Shown here: positions 8,874 through 17,990 of the stretch, piece after piece | Position numbering within the stretch: the stretch's first letter is position 1 | How the letters are laid out: the number at the start of each line of letters is the position of its first letter | Source: Planctomycetota bacterium | GTDB taxonomy: Bacteria; Planctomycetota; UBA1135; GCA-002686595 | DNA: 64,000 nt | Reading direction: 5' to 3' | Assembly: GCA_002683825.1 (NCBI GenBank) | Contig: NYUD01000090.1 | Location: 167,222-231,221 of the forward strand | Notes under the pieces: generated by a model | The model's input: only the letters and a program-made list of their open reading frames with translations | Database searches by the model: none | What the model was told of the DNA's origin: nothing | Position numbers and translations under genes: made by a program

Positions 8874-9197
8874 CTAGAAAAGGCCCGGCAGTTGCATGCC
8901 GCCTGTCACGCGACCGATCTCTTCCTTCTCGATCTCCTTGGACCGACGAAGGGCATCCCCGAGGGCGGATCGAATCCGCTCCTCGAGTTCGCCCCTGTCC
9001 ACGCCCTGCAGAAACTCGGGGGCCACGTGAACCGAACGTACTTCGTGGCGGTCGGCGGTCATTTCGATGCGAACATCTCCGGCGGAGGAACTCCCGGTGA
9101 CGATGCGTGCTCGCAATTCGGCCCGCACCCGATCCACCTGTCGCTGCATCTCCTGGGCCTGTTTCAGGAGGTTGCCCATGTCGCCCAAACCGCTCAT
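8874..9197 (-). CDS. ybaB: YbaB/EbfC nucleoid-associated protein
   Basis: 107-aa small DNA-binding dimer of the YbaB/EbfC family, recognised by 'LGDMGNLLKQAQEMQRQV' at the N-terminus and a central beta-sheet with 'VRIEMTADRHEVRSVHV'. Its ATG overlaps the dnaX stop (TAATG), so translation is probably coupled. Position between dnaX and recR is the classical one. Its function is architectural or regulatory and not well defined in any organism. Confidence 0.93.
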   Translation of the reverse strand: MSGLGDMGNLLKQAQEMQRQVDRVRAELRARIVTGSSSAGDVRIEMTADRHEVRSVHVAPEFLQGVDRGELEERIRSALGDALRRSKEIEKEEIGRVTGGMQLPGLF

Positions 9198-10918
9198 TAG
9201 AGATCCTCGATAGTCCCGCCGAATAGGTCGGACACCCGGTGGGTGAATGCGTCTTTCTTGGGGGCGGCCGCGGCGGCCTTCCCGGAGGTCTTCCGCGAAC
9301 CCGCCGCCTCGGAAACGAGCCGAAAGTCGAGCGCCCGTCCCGCCAGTCTCGAGAGTACCCGGGCGCAGGTCCTCTGGTTGCTCCGATCGCCGGTGAGTTT
9401 GTCCTCATCCGGTTGAAGGTCCTCGAGCTCCATGTGCACGACCCCGGATTCGACCTCGCGCCAGGAAGCCGCGCCGCCACGGGAACGCAGGACGTTCGCG
9501 AGGGCGCCGTGTTTGCGGGAGAGTTCGGACAGGAAAGGCTCCCAGAGGGAGGCCAGGGGTGAGGGAGCCGGGGTCGGAGGGGGTTGGGGGAGGATTTCAG
9601 CGCGGTCTTCGGCCGGCGGTGCCGGAGCCCCGGCCGGGGGCAGCGGTGAAACCGCAGGAGCCTCCGCGGTCCGGGGTTTCGGTCGCGGACGCGCCGGGGT
9701 GGGCGTGCCCGGAGGGGTCGGAGCGGGCCTGGCCGGAGCGAAGCCTCCGTCGTCGGAGCGGGGGCCATCGGGGTGGGCGGCGAAGCTCTCGAGCGCCCGC
9801 AGCCGCTCGACCAGCTCCGAGAGGGGCATCGTGGTTTCCGAGCGGGAAAGGTCGAGGAGACAGAGCTCGAGGAGAGTGCGCTCCTGGGACGGCAAGACGC
9901 GCATGCGTTCGCGGGCGCGAACGAGCTCGCTCATCCATAGCTCGAGGCGTTCGGGCCCGAGCCGCTCGCCCCGCGCCAGGGCGCTTTGGCGTTCCTCGCC
10001 GGCGAGCGAAACGAGCGGGGTCTCGGCGCCGCAGTGGGCGAGAACCGTCGCGATGCGCAGCACCTCGAGCAGGCGATCGACGAGCTCATTCTCGTCGCCA
10101 TGGAAAGCCGCGAGTCCTCGCAGAAGCGCGGCACGGTCTGCGTTCTCGACGTGATCCAAGAGCTCCTGCGCCTCGCGCGCCCCCCCCTCGCCGCCGAGGC
10201 GGCGCAGGTCCGCCAGAGTGGGCTCGTCACCGGCCAGGGCGAGCAGCTTGTCCGCCTGGGAAAGCGCATCGCGCATGCCGCCGCGGGCGGCGTACGCCAG
10301 CTCGGTGGTGACGCCGGCTTCCGCACTCACGCCCTCGGAGGCGAAGACCTCGTCGAGCCGCGCGACGATGCACTCGAGCGACAGCGGGGAGAGTCGCAGG
10401 ATCTGACAGCGGGAGAGAATCGTGTCGAGCACCTTGTGGGGCTCCGTCGTCGCGAAGAGGAAACAGACGTGGGCGGGCGGCTCCTCGAGGATCTTCAAGA
10501 GGGCGTTGAAGGCGCCCTTCGAGAGCATGTGCACCTCGTCGATGATGTAGACCTTCGTGCGCGCCCGCATGGGGGCGTAGATGGCCTCATCGCGCAGTTC
10601 TCGGATGGTGTCGATGCCGGTGTGGGAGGCCGCGTCGAGCTCGATCACGTCGACCTCGGACGAGGCCTCGGCCCCCAGGCAACGTTCGCACGTCCCGCAG
10701 GGGGACGCCGTCGGCCCCTTCTCGCAGTTCAAACACTTGGCGAAGATGCGGGCGAGGGTGGTCTTGCCCGTTCCGCGAGGCCCGCAAAAAAGGTAGGCGT
10801 GGCCCAATCGGCCTTCCCTCAGGGCACCCTCGAGAACCCCGGTGACGACATCCTGCCCGATGACCTCGGGGAAGGTCCGGGGACGGTACTTGCGGGCGAG
10901 AACGAGATAGCTCGACAT
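9197..10918 (-). CDS. dnaX: DNA polymerase III tau/gamma clamp-loader subunit
   Basis: 573-aa AAA+ clamp-loader ATPase. I start at ATG 10918 (MSSYLVLARKYRPRTF), the conserved family N-terminus; the in-frame extension upstream runs through the SRP RNA gene. Walker A is 'GPRGTGKTT' (46-54), the zinc module is C65, C74, C77 and C80, and Walker B is 'IIDEVHML'. A proline/alanine-rich linker (about 400-470) leads to a tau-specific C-terminal domain. I see no A-rich slippery heptamer, so a shorter gamma form by frameshift is not indicated. Overlaps ybaB by one base. Confidence 0.96.
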   Translation of the reverse strand: MSSYLVLARKYRPRTFPEVIGQDVVTGVLEGALREGRLGHAYLFCGPRGTGKTTLARIFAKCLNCEKGPTASPCGTCERCLGAEASSEVDVIELDAASHTGIDTIRELRDEAIYAPMRARTKVYIIDEVHMLSKGAFNALLKILEEPPAHVCFLFATTEPHKVLDTILSRCQILRLSPLSLECIVARLDEVFASEGVSAEAGVTTELAYAARGGMRDALSQADKLLALAGDEPTLADLRRLGGEGGAREAQELLDHVENADRAALLRGLAAFHGDENELVDRLLEVLRIATVLAHCGAETPLVSLAGEERQSALARGERLGPERLELWMSELVRARERMRVLPSQERTLLELCLLDLSRSETTMPLSELVERLRALESFAAHPDGPRSDDGGFAPARPAPTPPGTPTPARPRPKPRTAEAPAVSPLPPAGAPAPPAEDRAEILPQPPPTPAPSPLASLWEPFLSELSRKHGALANVLRSRGGAASWREVESGVVHMELEDLQPDEDKLTGDRSNQRTCARVLSRLAGRALDFRLVSEAAGSRKTSGKAAAAAPKKDAFTHRVSDLFGGTIEDL

Positions 10919-10935
10919 GGCTCTTAGGGGTACGT

Positions 10936-11060
10936 GCGAGCGCGCCAGAGGGCTCGGTGCGCCAGCACAGGGTCGCATGATCTTAGGGCTGCTCCGTCTC
11001 CGGCCTGACCCGATTCGAACCGCTTCCCTTGCAACGCACCGAACCCGCTGCCGCGCTCGC
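10936..11060 (-). ncRNA. ffs: Signal recognition particle RNA (bacterial small type)
   Basis: A 125-nt RNA between tRNA-Ser(GGA) and dnaX. Domain IV (about 10981-11013) reads, on the minus strand, GGGTCAGG, CCG, a GAGA tetraloop, CGG, AGCAGCCC, followed by TAA. This is the Ffh-binding internal-loop signature GUCAGG...AGCAG capped by a GNRA tetraloop. The ends close in a perfect 9-bp stem (GCGAGCGCG with CGCGCTCGC). A further 12-bp helix (GGGTTCGGTGCG with CGCACCGAGCCC, one G-U pair) gives the long hairpin expected of the 4.5S type. Firmicutes such as B. subtilis also place this gene just before dnaX. Exact ends are estimated from the closing stem. Confidence 0.88.
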
Positions 11061-11066
11061 TGGAGG

Positions 11067-11156
<90 letters not shown>

Positions 11157-11186
11157 TTCGGGAATACGTGGACAACGAATTGAGAA

Positions 11187-11254
<68 letters not shown>

Positions 11255-11276
<22 letters not shown>

Positions 11277-11809
11277 TTTTCGGCGGGGTCTTTCGTCCGC
11301 CTCTTCTTGCGAAAGAACTCCCGCATGAGCTGCCCGGCCTCCTCCGCGCCAACCCCCTCGATGAAGGGGACGCGGTGGTTTAGACCGGGATGATCGAGAA
11401 CGGAGCCCAGTGAACACGCCCCACCGAACTTCGGATCGCGAACGCCGAAGCAAACGCGCTCGACGCGAGCCAGGATGAGGGCACCGGAGCACATGAAACA
11501 GGGCTCGACGGTGGCATAGACCGTGCAGCCCTCGAGCCGCTCGTACCCCCTCACCCGGGCGGCGGCGCGCAGGGCGAGGATCTCGGCGTGGGCTGTGGGA
11601 TCGGCGTGGGTCCGCGTGAGGTTGTGTGCGCAGGCGAGAATCCTGGGTTCACCTGATCTGGATGGGGCCGAACCGCCTGCAACGACCACCGCACCGATAG
11701 GCACCTCGTCGGCGCGAAACGCCGCACGCGCCTCCTTCAGCGCGAACTCCATGAATTCCCGGTCTTCGGGAGAGGCTTCGGCACTCGCCGCCTCCGCTCG
11801 AGGTTGCAT
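11255..11809 (-). CDS. tadA: tRNA-specific adenosine deaminase TadA
   Basis: 184-aa zinc deaminase that converts A34 to inosine in tRNA-Arg(ACG). The zinc/catalytic motif is 'HAE' (His74, Glu76) plus 'PCFMC' (Cys104, Cys107). The start is ATG 11809 (MQPRAEAASA); the longer open frame would run into the tRNA-Arg gene. The last residues (ERCQSG and the TGA stop) are read from the 5' end of tRNA-Ser(CGA), an overlap of 22 bases. Its substrate tRNA-Arg(ACG) lies 34 bases upstream on the same strand. Confidence 0.94.
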
Positions 11810-11843
11810 TTTCAAAGGTCGAGATCCCGGATGAGGAGAGGGG

Positions 11844-11917
11844 TACACCCATGAGGGTTCGAACCTCAAACCTCCTGATCCGTAGTCAGGTGCTCTATCC
11901 AGTTGAGCTATGGGTGC
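11844..11917 (-). tRNA. tRNA-Arg(ACG)
   Basis: 74-nt cloverleaf: acceptor GCACCCA with TGGGTGT (a G-U pair at 1-72), anticodon stem CCTGA/TCAGG and loop CTACGGA, anticodon ACG. Unlike the other tRNAs in the window its CCA is not encoded (the genome reads CCC after A73), so a CCA-adding enzyme is needed. A34 is the TadA target. Confidence 0.95.
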
Positions 11918-11942
11918 ATTCCGCTGAAAACGAGGGGTGGAG

Positions 11943-11972
11943 GTTGTAGCGACGAGGCGCCCGCCCTGTCAA
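11943..11972 (-). promoter_or_regulatory. Sigma-70-type promoter for tRNA-Arg-tadA-tRNA-Ser unit
   Basis: On the minus strand a perfect -35 TTGACA (11967-11972) is followed after 18 bases by TACAAC (11943-11948). Predicted transcription would begin near 11935, about 18 bases before the tRNA-Arg gene. The strength fits a stable-RNA promoter. Inferred from sequence only. Confidence 0.7.
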
Positions 11973-12023
11973 GCGGGAGTCAGCCGTGGAATCGGTCGCT
12001 CGGGGAGGTAATCTGGCACCACG

Positions 12024-13034
12024 ATGGCCGACACAGAACTGCAGCACGTCTCCCGGCTCCGGGACCTCGATGACGACGCACTCAATCAGGTGCTCGAGCT
12101 CTCGGGCCGTCTCAAGGGCCGCCACAGCCGCGGCGACCTCGTCGGGCGAACGGTGGGATTGCTATTCTTTCGAGGGTCCCTGCGAACCCGCGCCTCGTTC
12201 GAAACCGCGGTCCACCAGCTCGGCGGTCACGCCCTCAACCTGACGGCCATGAGCGATTTCTGGGAGCTGGAAGAGAACGAGGGCGTCGTGATGGACGGGC
12301 GGGCGCCCGAACACATCAAGGATGCAGCGACGGTCCTGTCGAGATACTGCCATGCGCTGGCGATTCGCCCGGCCCTGGGAGGCTCCCATTGGGACAGCGA
12401 CAGGAACGATCGGCACATCAAGGGTTGGACGCGCCATGCGAGCGTGCCCGTGATCAACATGGAGAGCGCACTGTGGCATCCGTTGCAGGCCCTGGCAGAC
12501 CTGCTCACGTTGCGCGAACACCTCGGACGCCTCAAGAAGAAGCGCGTCGCTATCGTGTGGGTTCATTCGCCCACACCGGCCTCGCCGGCGGTCGTTCACT
12601 CGCTCTTGCATGCGGTGCTGCGCTCCGGGATGAACGTCAGCCTCTCCCATCCCTCCGGATACGAGCTCGACGACGAGGTCATGGACGAAGCCCATGCGCT
12701 TTCAAAGGAATACGGATCCGAGATCGACCTCGGCACTCCCCCGGAAAAGGCGGTGCGAGATGCACACGTCGTCTACGCACGTTCGTGGCAGTCGATCGAG
12801 TCGTATGGCAACCCCACGCTACAGGCCAGCCAGCGCTCGAAACACACGAACTGGCGCATCGATGAAAAGCTCCTCGCCTCCTCTCCCGACGCCCGCTTGA
12901 TGCATGCGATGCCTGTTCGCCGCAACGTGGAAATCACCGATTCGGTACTCGATGGACCCCGCAGTTTGCTCTATGAGCAGGCCGCGAATCGGCTCTGGTC
13001 ACAGATGGCACTCCTGATTCACCTGCTGCGCTAG
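12024..13034 (+). CDS. N-acetyl/N-succinylornithine carbamoyltransferase-like
   Basis: 336-aa transcarbamylase of the arginine pathway, closer to the N-acylornithine enzymes than to classical ArgF. The carbamoyl-phosphate loop is 'SLRTR' (52-56), with 'HPLQALAD' in the centre and 'VRRNVEITDSVLDGPRS' near the C-terminus, as in the Xanthomonas acetyl and Bacteroides succinyl enzymes. Residue 95 in 'VVMDGRAPEHIKD' is Pro. In the known pair, Pro marks the succinylornithine enzyme and Glu the acetylornithine enzyme. The usual HCLP motif is HAMP here, losing the Cys. It starts after GGGGAGG (rather distant, about 14 bases) and is followed by dnaE after 20 bases. Confidence 0.85.
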   Translation: MADTELQHVSRLRDLDDDALNQVLELSGRLKGRHSRGDLVGRTVGLLFFRGSLRTRASFETAVHQLGGHALNLTAMSDFWELEENEGVVMDGRAPEHIKDAATVLSRYCHALAIRPALGGSHWDSDRNDRHIKGWTRHASVPVINMESALWHPLQALADLLTLREHLGRLKKKRVAIVWVHSPTPASPAVVHSLLHAVLRSGMNVSLSHPSGYELDDEVMDEAHALSKEYGSEIDLGTPPEKAVRDAHVVYARSWQSIESYGNPTLQASQRSKHTNWRIDEKLLASSPDARLMHAMPVRRNVEITDSVLDGPRSLLYEQAANRLWSQMALLIHLLR

Positions 13035-13054
13035 TTGAAGAAGCCAACAACCTG

Positions 13055-16000
13055 ATGTCACATCCGGATTTCGCACATCTGCACGTCCATTCCGAATACA
13101 GCCTATTGGATGGCGCCAACCGCATAGACTCTCTGGTCGAGGCGTGCGAACGTGACGGTCAACGCGCGCTCGCCTTGACCGATCACGGCAATATGTTCGG
13201 GGCCCTGGAGCTCTATCAGAAGTGCAATGCGGCGGACATCACTCCGATCCTGGGCTGCGAGGTGTATGTCGCGCGCGACAGCAGGCTGAAACCCCACAGC
13301 CGGACGCAGAACCCCTACAGCCACCTGACGTTGCTCGCCAAGGACCGCACCGGGTATCAGAACCTCCTGCAGCTGGCTTCGATTTCGTACCTGGAGGGCT
13401 TCCATTTTCGCCCGCGCATCGACCGCGGTGTCCTCGCCCGGCACGGCGAGGGCCTGCTCTGCCTTTCGGGATGCTTGTCAGGCGAGATCAACCAGCTCTT
13501 CCGCAACGGCAAGCAGGCTGAGGCGGAGAATGTCGCCGCCGAGCTGAGGGACATCTTTGGAGCGAACGGCTTCTGGATCGAGCTGCAGCGCAACGGGATG
13601 CAGATCCAGGACGACGTCAACACCCACCTGGTAGATCTGTCGAAGCGCACCGGCATCCCTCTGATCGCAACCAATGACATCCACTATCTGCGCCACGAGG
13701 ACTGCCAGACACAGGACGTGCTCCTTTGCATCAACACCGGGGCGAAGCGTGATGACGAGAAACGCTTCAAGATGGACACGGACTCGCTATTCTTCCGCAC
13801 GCGTGAAGAGATGGCGCACCTGTTCCGCGATGTGCCTGAGGCGGTCACGGCGACGATGGACGCCGTCGAGCAGGTAGATCTCAAGCTCGAGTTCGGCAAG
13901 TATCACCTCCCGGTGTTTACCCCGGACAACGGTGAATCCCCCGACGCACTGTTCGACCGGCTTTGCGATGAGGGCATGGTGCAACGCTATGGCTCCGACC
14001 AGACGAAGGCCCGCGAACGTCTGGCCTACGAGAAGACGGTCATCCGCGAGATGGACTTCGTCTCGTACTTCCTGATCGTGTGGGACCTGATCAAGTGGGC
14101 GCGTGACCACGACATCCCCGTCGGTCCGGGTCGCGGTTCAGCCGCCGGCTCGATCGTTTCATACGTCCTGGACATCACTCGGATCGACCCGCTCAAGTAC
14201 GACCTCCTGTTCGAACGCTTCCTCAACAGCGCGCGGATTTCGATGCCCGACATCGACATCGACTTCTGCAAAGAGGGGCGTGAACGCGTCCTGGAATACA
14301 CGCGCGAGCGTTACGGAAACGACAAGGTCGCACAGATCGGCACGTTCGCGACCATGGCTTCGCGCTCGGTCGTGCGCGACGTCGGTCGCGTACTCGATCT
14401 GCCTCTGGGCGAAATCGACCGCCTGGCGAAGATGATCCCCCAGGGACCGTCCGCGCCGCCCCTGAGCAAGGCGCTGGAACAGGACAAGGGACTGAGGGAG
14501 ATCCGCTCGAACGAGCGCTACAAGGAGCTCTTTGACCTCTCGGTGCAGCTGGACGGCATGACGCGCCACATTTCGACGCACGCTGCCGGCGTCGTCATCG
14601 CGGACCGCCCCATCACCGAGTACACGCCCCTTTGCAAGCCTGGCGATGACATCGTGACCCAGTGGCCCGGCCCCCAGATCGAAGAGCTGGGGCTCCTGAA
14701 GATGGACTACCTGGGCCTGCGCACGCTCACGATCCTCGACAAGGCCATGAAGAATATCGAGCGCTGCGGCGGAACCGCTCCGAACCTCGAGACCCTCTCC
14801 CTGGAGGACGGAGAAGCTTTCCGGCTCTTGAACAGCGGTGACACGCTCGGTGTGTTCCAGCTCGAATCCGAGGGGATGCGAAAGCTCCTGGCGCGTCTCC
14901 GTCCCGACTGTTTCGAGGACATCGTCGCTGTGCTCGCGCTGTATCGCCCGGGCCCGCTCGAATCCGGCATGGACGACATGTTCATCCGCCGCAAGCACGG
15001 GCTCGAGGAGATCGATTATCCCCACGACAGCCTCGAGCAGATCCTCAAAGACACCTACGGATGCCTCGTCTACCAGGAACAGGTGATGCTCATCTCGAAC
15101 ACGCTGGGCGACTTCTCACTGAACGAAGCCGACAACCTGCGCAAGGCGATGGGAAAGAAGAAGCCCGAGATCATGGCGCAATTCGCCGAGCAGTTCATCG
15201 AGGGCGCGGTCAAGAACGGCTGTCGTAAGAAAATTGCGTGCGAGATCTGGGAGAACATCGTCAAGTTCGGTGGTTACGGCTTCAACAAGTCACACTCGAC
15301 CGCCTATGCCATGATCACGTGGCATACGGCCTACATGAAAGCCCACCACCGGATCGAGTTCATCGCGGCCAACATGTCGTGCGAGATGAGCGATTCCGAC
15401 AAGATCAAGGAGTTCGTTGACGATGCGCGTCAGGCCGAGATTCCGGTCCTGCCGCCCGATATCGAGCGCTCCGGCTGGGAGTTTCTGCCGGAGGACAAGG
15501 CGATTCGTTTCGGAATCGGGGCGATCAAAGGGACGGGTAAGAAAGCGATCGAAGCGATGCTCGCCGGGCGGGACCGGCTCTTGAAGGCCGACAAGCACAT
15601 CGATTTGCACACGCTTTGCTCCGAGACGAATCCGCAGCAGGTCACCAAGCTCGCCTGGGAAGCGGTCATCAAAGCCGGCAGCTTCGATTCCGGTGGACAC
15701 AACCGCGGTTCGGTCCTGGCAGCGCTGGGTGGCGCGGTGGTCGAAGGCGCGCGCGCCGCGGAGGACCGCAGGTCCGGCCAGGGGGCGCTCTTCGGTTCCG
15801 ATGGCCCCACAGAGGAGCATTCCGAGGAATCCGATGGCGCCGGATTTGACGCGGAGCAGGCCTTCACGCGCGAAGACACGCTGGGTGCCGAATACGAGGT
15901 TCTGGGCTTTTACATTTCGGGACACCCGCTGGAGGACAGGGCCGGGCTCTTCAGCATGCTGTCGACGACCGACACGCGCAGCATCCAGTCCTCCCCGAAC

Positions 16001-16519
16001 GGCGGCTCGATGGTGACCCTGGCCGGCCTCGTGGTAAATTTCGCGGAGCGCACCACGCGTGCGGGCAAGAAGATGGCGCACTTTCGCCTCGAGGATCTTC
16101 TGGGCGGCGTCGCGGTGACGTGCTTCTCACGCTCCCTCGAACAGTACAAGGAGCTTCTGATCGACGGCGAAGTCATCATCTGCCGCGGGAAAATCGAAGA
16201 ACGCTCGGACGACGATACGACGTCGAAGGTGGGGCTCCTGCTCGACGAGGTGCTTGGATTCGAAGAGGCCCTGGCCAAGTTCAGCGGGGCTTTGATCGTG
16301 CGGTTGCGAGAGGACGACAAGGACAAGCTCGAACCGGTCGCCCGGATCCTGGGCGAGCACCGCGGTGGCAACCGGCTTTTTGTCGAGGTGGAAGGCGCGG
16401 ATGGCCGGCTACGGCGCGTGCGCGCCGATGAGCGCTACAACGTAAAGCTCAGCACGGCCCTGGCGCAGGGAATCGAAGCCGTCCTCGGTAGAGGGCGAGC
16501 CAAGCTCTCGCGGCTCTGA
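13055..16519 (+). CDS. dnaE: DNA polymerase III alpha subunit
   Basis: 1154-aa replicative polymerase. The N-terminal PHP domain begins 'FAHLHVHSEYSLLDGANRI' and contains 'ALTDHGNMFGALE'. The catalytic aspartates sit in 'MPDIDIDFCKEGR' (about 406-418), preceded by 'PVGPGRGSAAGSIVSYVL'. A helix-hairpin-helix region and an OB-fold (VTLAGLVVNFAERTT, about 985-1000) close the protein. Length matches the DnaE1 class. It shares a probable operon with the upstream carbamoyltransferase gene, an unusual partner. Confidence 0.97.
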   Translation: MSHPDFAHLHVHSEYSLLDGANRIDSLVEACERDGQRALALTDHGNMFGALELYQKCNAADITPILGCEVYVARDSRLKPHSRTQNPYSHLTLLAKDRTGYQNLLQLASISYLEGFHFRPRIDRGVLARHGEGLLCLSGCLSGEINQLFRNGKQAEAENVAAELRDIFGANGFWIELQRNGMQIQDDVNTHLVDLSKRTGIPLIATNDIHYLRHEDCQTQDVLLCINTGAKRDDEKRFKMDTDSLFFRTREEMAHLFRDVPEAVTATMDAVEQVDLKLEFGKYHLPVFTPDNGESPDALFDRLCDEGMVQRYGSDQTKARERLAYEKTVIREMDFVSYFLIVWDLIKWARDHDIPVGPGRGSAAGSIVSYVLDITRIDPLKYDLLFERFLNSARISMPDIDIDFCKEGRERVLEYTRERYGNDKVAQIGTFATMASRSVVRDVGRVLDLPLGEIDRLAKMIPQGPSAPPLSKALEQDKGLREIRSNERYKELFDLSVQLDGMTRHISTHAAGVVIADRPITEYTPLCKPGDDIVTQWPGPQIEELGLLKMDYLGLRTLTILDKAMKNIERCGGTAPNLETLSLEDGEAFRLLNSGDTLGVFQLESEGMRKLLARLRPDCFEDIVAVLALYRPGPLESGMDDMFIRRKHGLEEIDYPHDSLEQILKDTYGCLVYQEQVMLISNTLGDFSLNEADNLRKAMGKKKPEIMAQFAEQFIEGAVKNGCRKKIACEIWENIVKFGGYGFNKSHSTAYAMITWHTAYMKAHHRIEFIAANMSCEMSDSDKIKEFVDDARQAEIPVLPPDIERSGWEFLPEDKAIRFGIGAIKGTGKKAIEAMLAGRDRLLKADKHIDLHTLCSETNPQQVTKLAWEAVIKAGSFDSGGHNRGSVLAALGGAVVEGARAAEDRRSGQGALFGSDGPTEEHSEESDGAGFDAEQAFTREDTLGAEYEVLGFYISGHPLEDRAGLFSMLSTTDTRSIQSSPNGGSMVTLAGLVVNFAERTTRAGKKMAHFRLEDLLGGVAVTCFSRSLEQYKELLIDGEVIICRGKIEERSDDDTTSKVGLLLDEVLGFEEALAKFSGALIVRLREDDKDKLEPVARILGEHRGGNRLFVEVEGADGRLRRVRADERYNVKLSTALAQGIEAVLGRGRAKLSRL

Positions 16520-16573
16520 CCCGGTCGAATTTTTCGCGGAAGCGTGTGAAACCGTGGACGAGCGGAGGGGGTC

Positions 16574-17908
16574 ATGACGGACACGGAGTTCGTCCCCATG
16601 AACCACTCTGCCGTTCTTCTGGCCCTCGTTCCACATACCTCGAATGCGCAGGAGGAATCGGTGCAGGTACTTCTAACGCTGCACTCCTCCGCCCCCGGTG
16701 ATCGATACGGCACGGCCCTGGCCGATGCGGGGGATCTCGATGGAGACGGCTGTTCGGACTTCCTGGTGGGAGCACCGCGATATTCCGTCGACGGATCGCC
16801 CGCCGGCAGGGTTGTGGTGCACGCCGGAGGCGGCGGGCAGGTGCTCTTCGAGTTTCAGGGTAGGCCCGGCACGCAGTTCGGCTCCGCCGTGGCCGGCCCC
16901 GGGGACATTGACGGAGACTCCTATCCTGACCTTTTCGTGGGCGCACCCCTGGGTGCGGGCGGTGCGACGCTCTATTCGGGCAAGGACGGAACCATCCTCT
17001 TCACCTTCGCCGGTGATTTCGGTAGCCGCTTCGGCCAGAGCATCGACGGCTGCGGCGATGTTGACGGGGACGGGGTCCTCGACCTCGTGATCGGTGAGCC
17101 CCAAAACGATCTCGCGGCACGCAATGCGGGCCGCGTACAAATCTACTCGGGCACAGACGGAAGCCTGCTCGGCGAACGGACCGGTTCCTCAGCATTCGAC
17201 CTATTCGGGACCCAGGTCAGTGGCGCGTCGGATATGGACTTCGACGGACAAGCGAACTACATCGTAGGCGTCCCCTTTGACGATCAGGGCGCCTTCAACG
17301 CCGGCGCGGCGATGCTTTTTTCGGGAGTGAGCAACGAGGCGTTGCTCACGGTATGCGGCGACAAACCGGGCGACCAACTAGGAACCTGGATGCGTTGGGG
17401 ATGCGATCTCGATGGTGGTGGGGCCCCTTATTTCGCCGTGGGTGTCCCCGGAGCCGACGTTCCCAAGGGCTCTTTCGACGTCGGGGCAGCCCAGGTTCGG
17501 TCGGGCTCCCAAGGTGGTCTGCTCGTCACTGGCTTTGGTTTCGGTCCCGGCGAATTCGCGGGGACGGTGGGCGCCCCCACCGATTGGAACGGCGACGGCA
17601 TCGTGGACCTGGCTCTCGGCGCGCCCTCTTCCCTGGGAGGTGTGGGGCGCGTGCGGCTCGTTTCCGGATTCGATGGAGCCCAGCTCGCGGATCTCGACGG
17701 CGCGCTGACGAACGACTGGTTCGGGGCGGCGCTTTCCAGGTTGGCCGACATCGATGGCGACGGTCATCCTGACCTCGCCATCGGATCCCCCGGACATGAG
17801 GACCTACAGGGTCACCCGGGGTCCGTTTGCGTCCTATCGCTTGTCCGGAGCACCCCCGGCCGCAGGCACAGGATCCCAGAGGCGCCGGTCCCCACCAGGG
17901 ACAGATAG
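16574..17908 (+). CDS. FG-GAP repeat protein, seven-bladed integrin-type propeller
   Basis: 444-aa predicted exported protein built of seven FG-GAP/integrin-alpha repeats. Each carries a calcium-loop-like motif, such as 'GDLDGDGCSDFLVGAP', 'GDIDGDSYPDLFVGAP', 'GDVDGDGVLDLVIGEP', 'SDMDFDGQANYIVGVP', 'CDLDGGGAPYFAVGVP', 'TDWNGDGIVDLALGAP' and 'ADIDGDGHPDLAIGSP'. Seven copies predict a closed beta-propeller. Repeats four and five have degenerate metal loops. Shine-Dalgarno GGAGG lies 5 bases before the ATG. A downstream Met at 16598 would give a shorter, more signal-like N-terminus ending 'NAQ'. Ligand and role are unknown; such proteins are abundant in planctomycetes. Confidence 0.85.
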   Translation: MTDTEFVPMNHSAVLLALVPHTSNAQEESVQVLLTLHSSAPGDRYGTALADAGDLDGDGCSDFLVGAPRYSVDGSPAGRVVVHAGGGGQVLFEFQGRPGTQFGSAVAGPGDIDGDSYPDLFVGAPLGAGGATLYSGKDGTILFTFAGDFGSRFGQSIDGCGDVDGDGVLDLVIGEPQNDLAARNAGRVQIYSGTDGSLLGERTGSSAFDLFGTQVSGASDMDFDGQANYIVGVPFDDQGAFNAGAAMLFSGVSNEALLTVCGDKPGDQLGTWMRWGCDLDGGGAPYFAVGVPGADVPKGSFDVGAAQVRSGSQGGLLVTGFGFGPGEFAGTVGAPTDWNGDGIVDLALGAPSSLGGVGRVRLVSGFDGAQLADLDGALTNDWFGAALSRLADIDGDGHPDLAIGSPGHEDLQGHPGSVCVLSLVRSTPGRRHRIPEAPVPTRDR

Positions 17909-17914
17909 AATCGG

Positions 17915-17963
17915 ACGGCGCCCGCTGCTGTCCTCACTCGCGAAGGAAAGCAACGGGCGCCGT
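17915..17963. terminator. Convergent terminator between FG-GAP gene and rplQ
   Basis: A perfect 10-bp inverted repeat (ACGGCGCCCG at 17915-17924 with CGGGCGCCGT at 17954-17963) lies in the 82-base gap where plus and minus genes converge. The loop is 29 bases and the T-run is short (TTCTT on the plus strand). Position and symmetry suit a bidirectional terminator. Confidence 0.6.
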
Positions 17964-17990
17964 TCTTGACTGGAAGGCCGGAAGGGCCGA

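Noticed and set aside
9197..9720. Possible programmed frameshift in dnaX producing gamma
   Set aside because: I looked for an A-rich slippery heptamer with a following hairpin in the linker region and found none.
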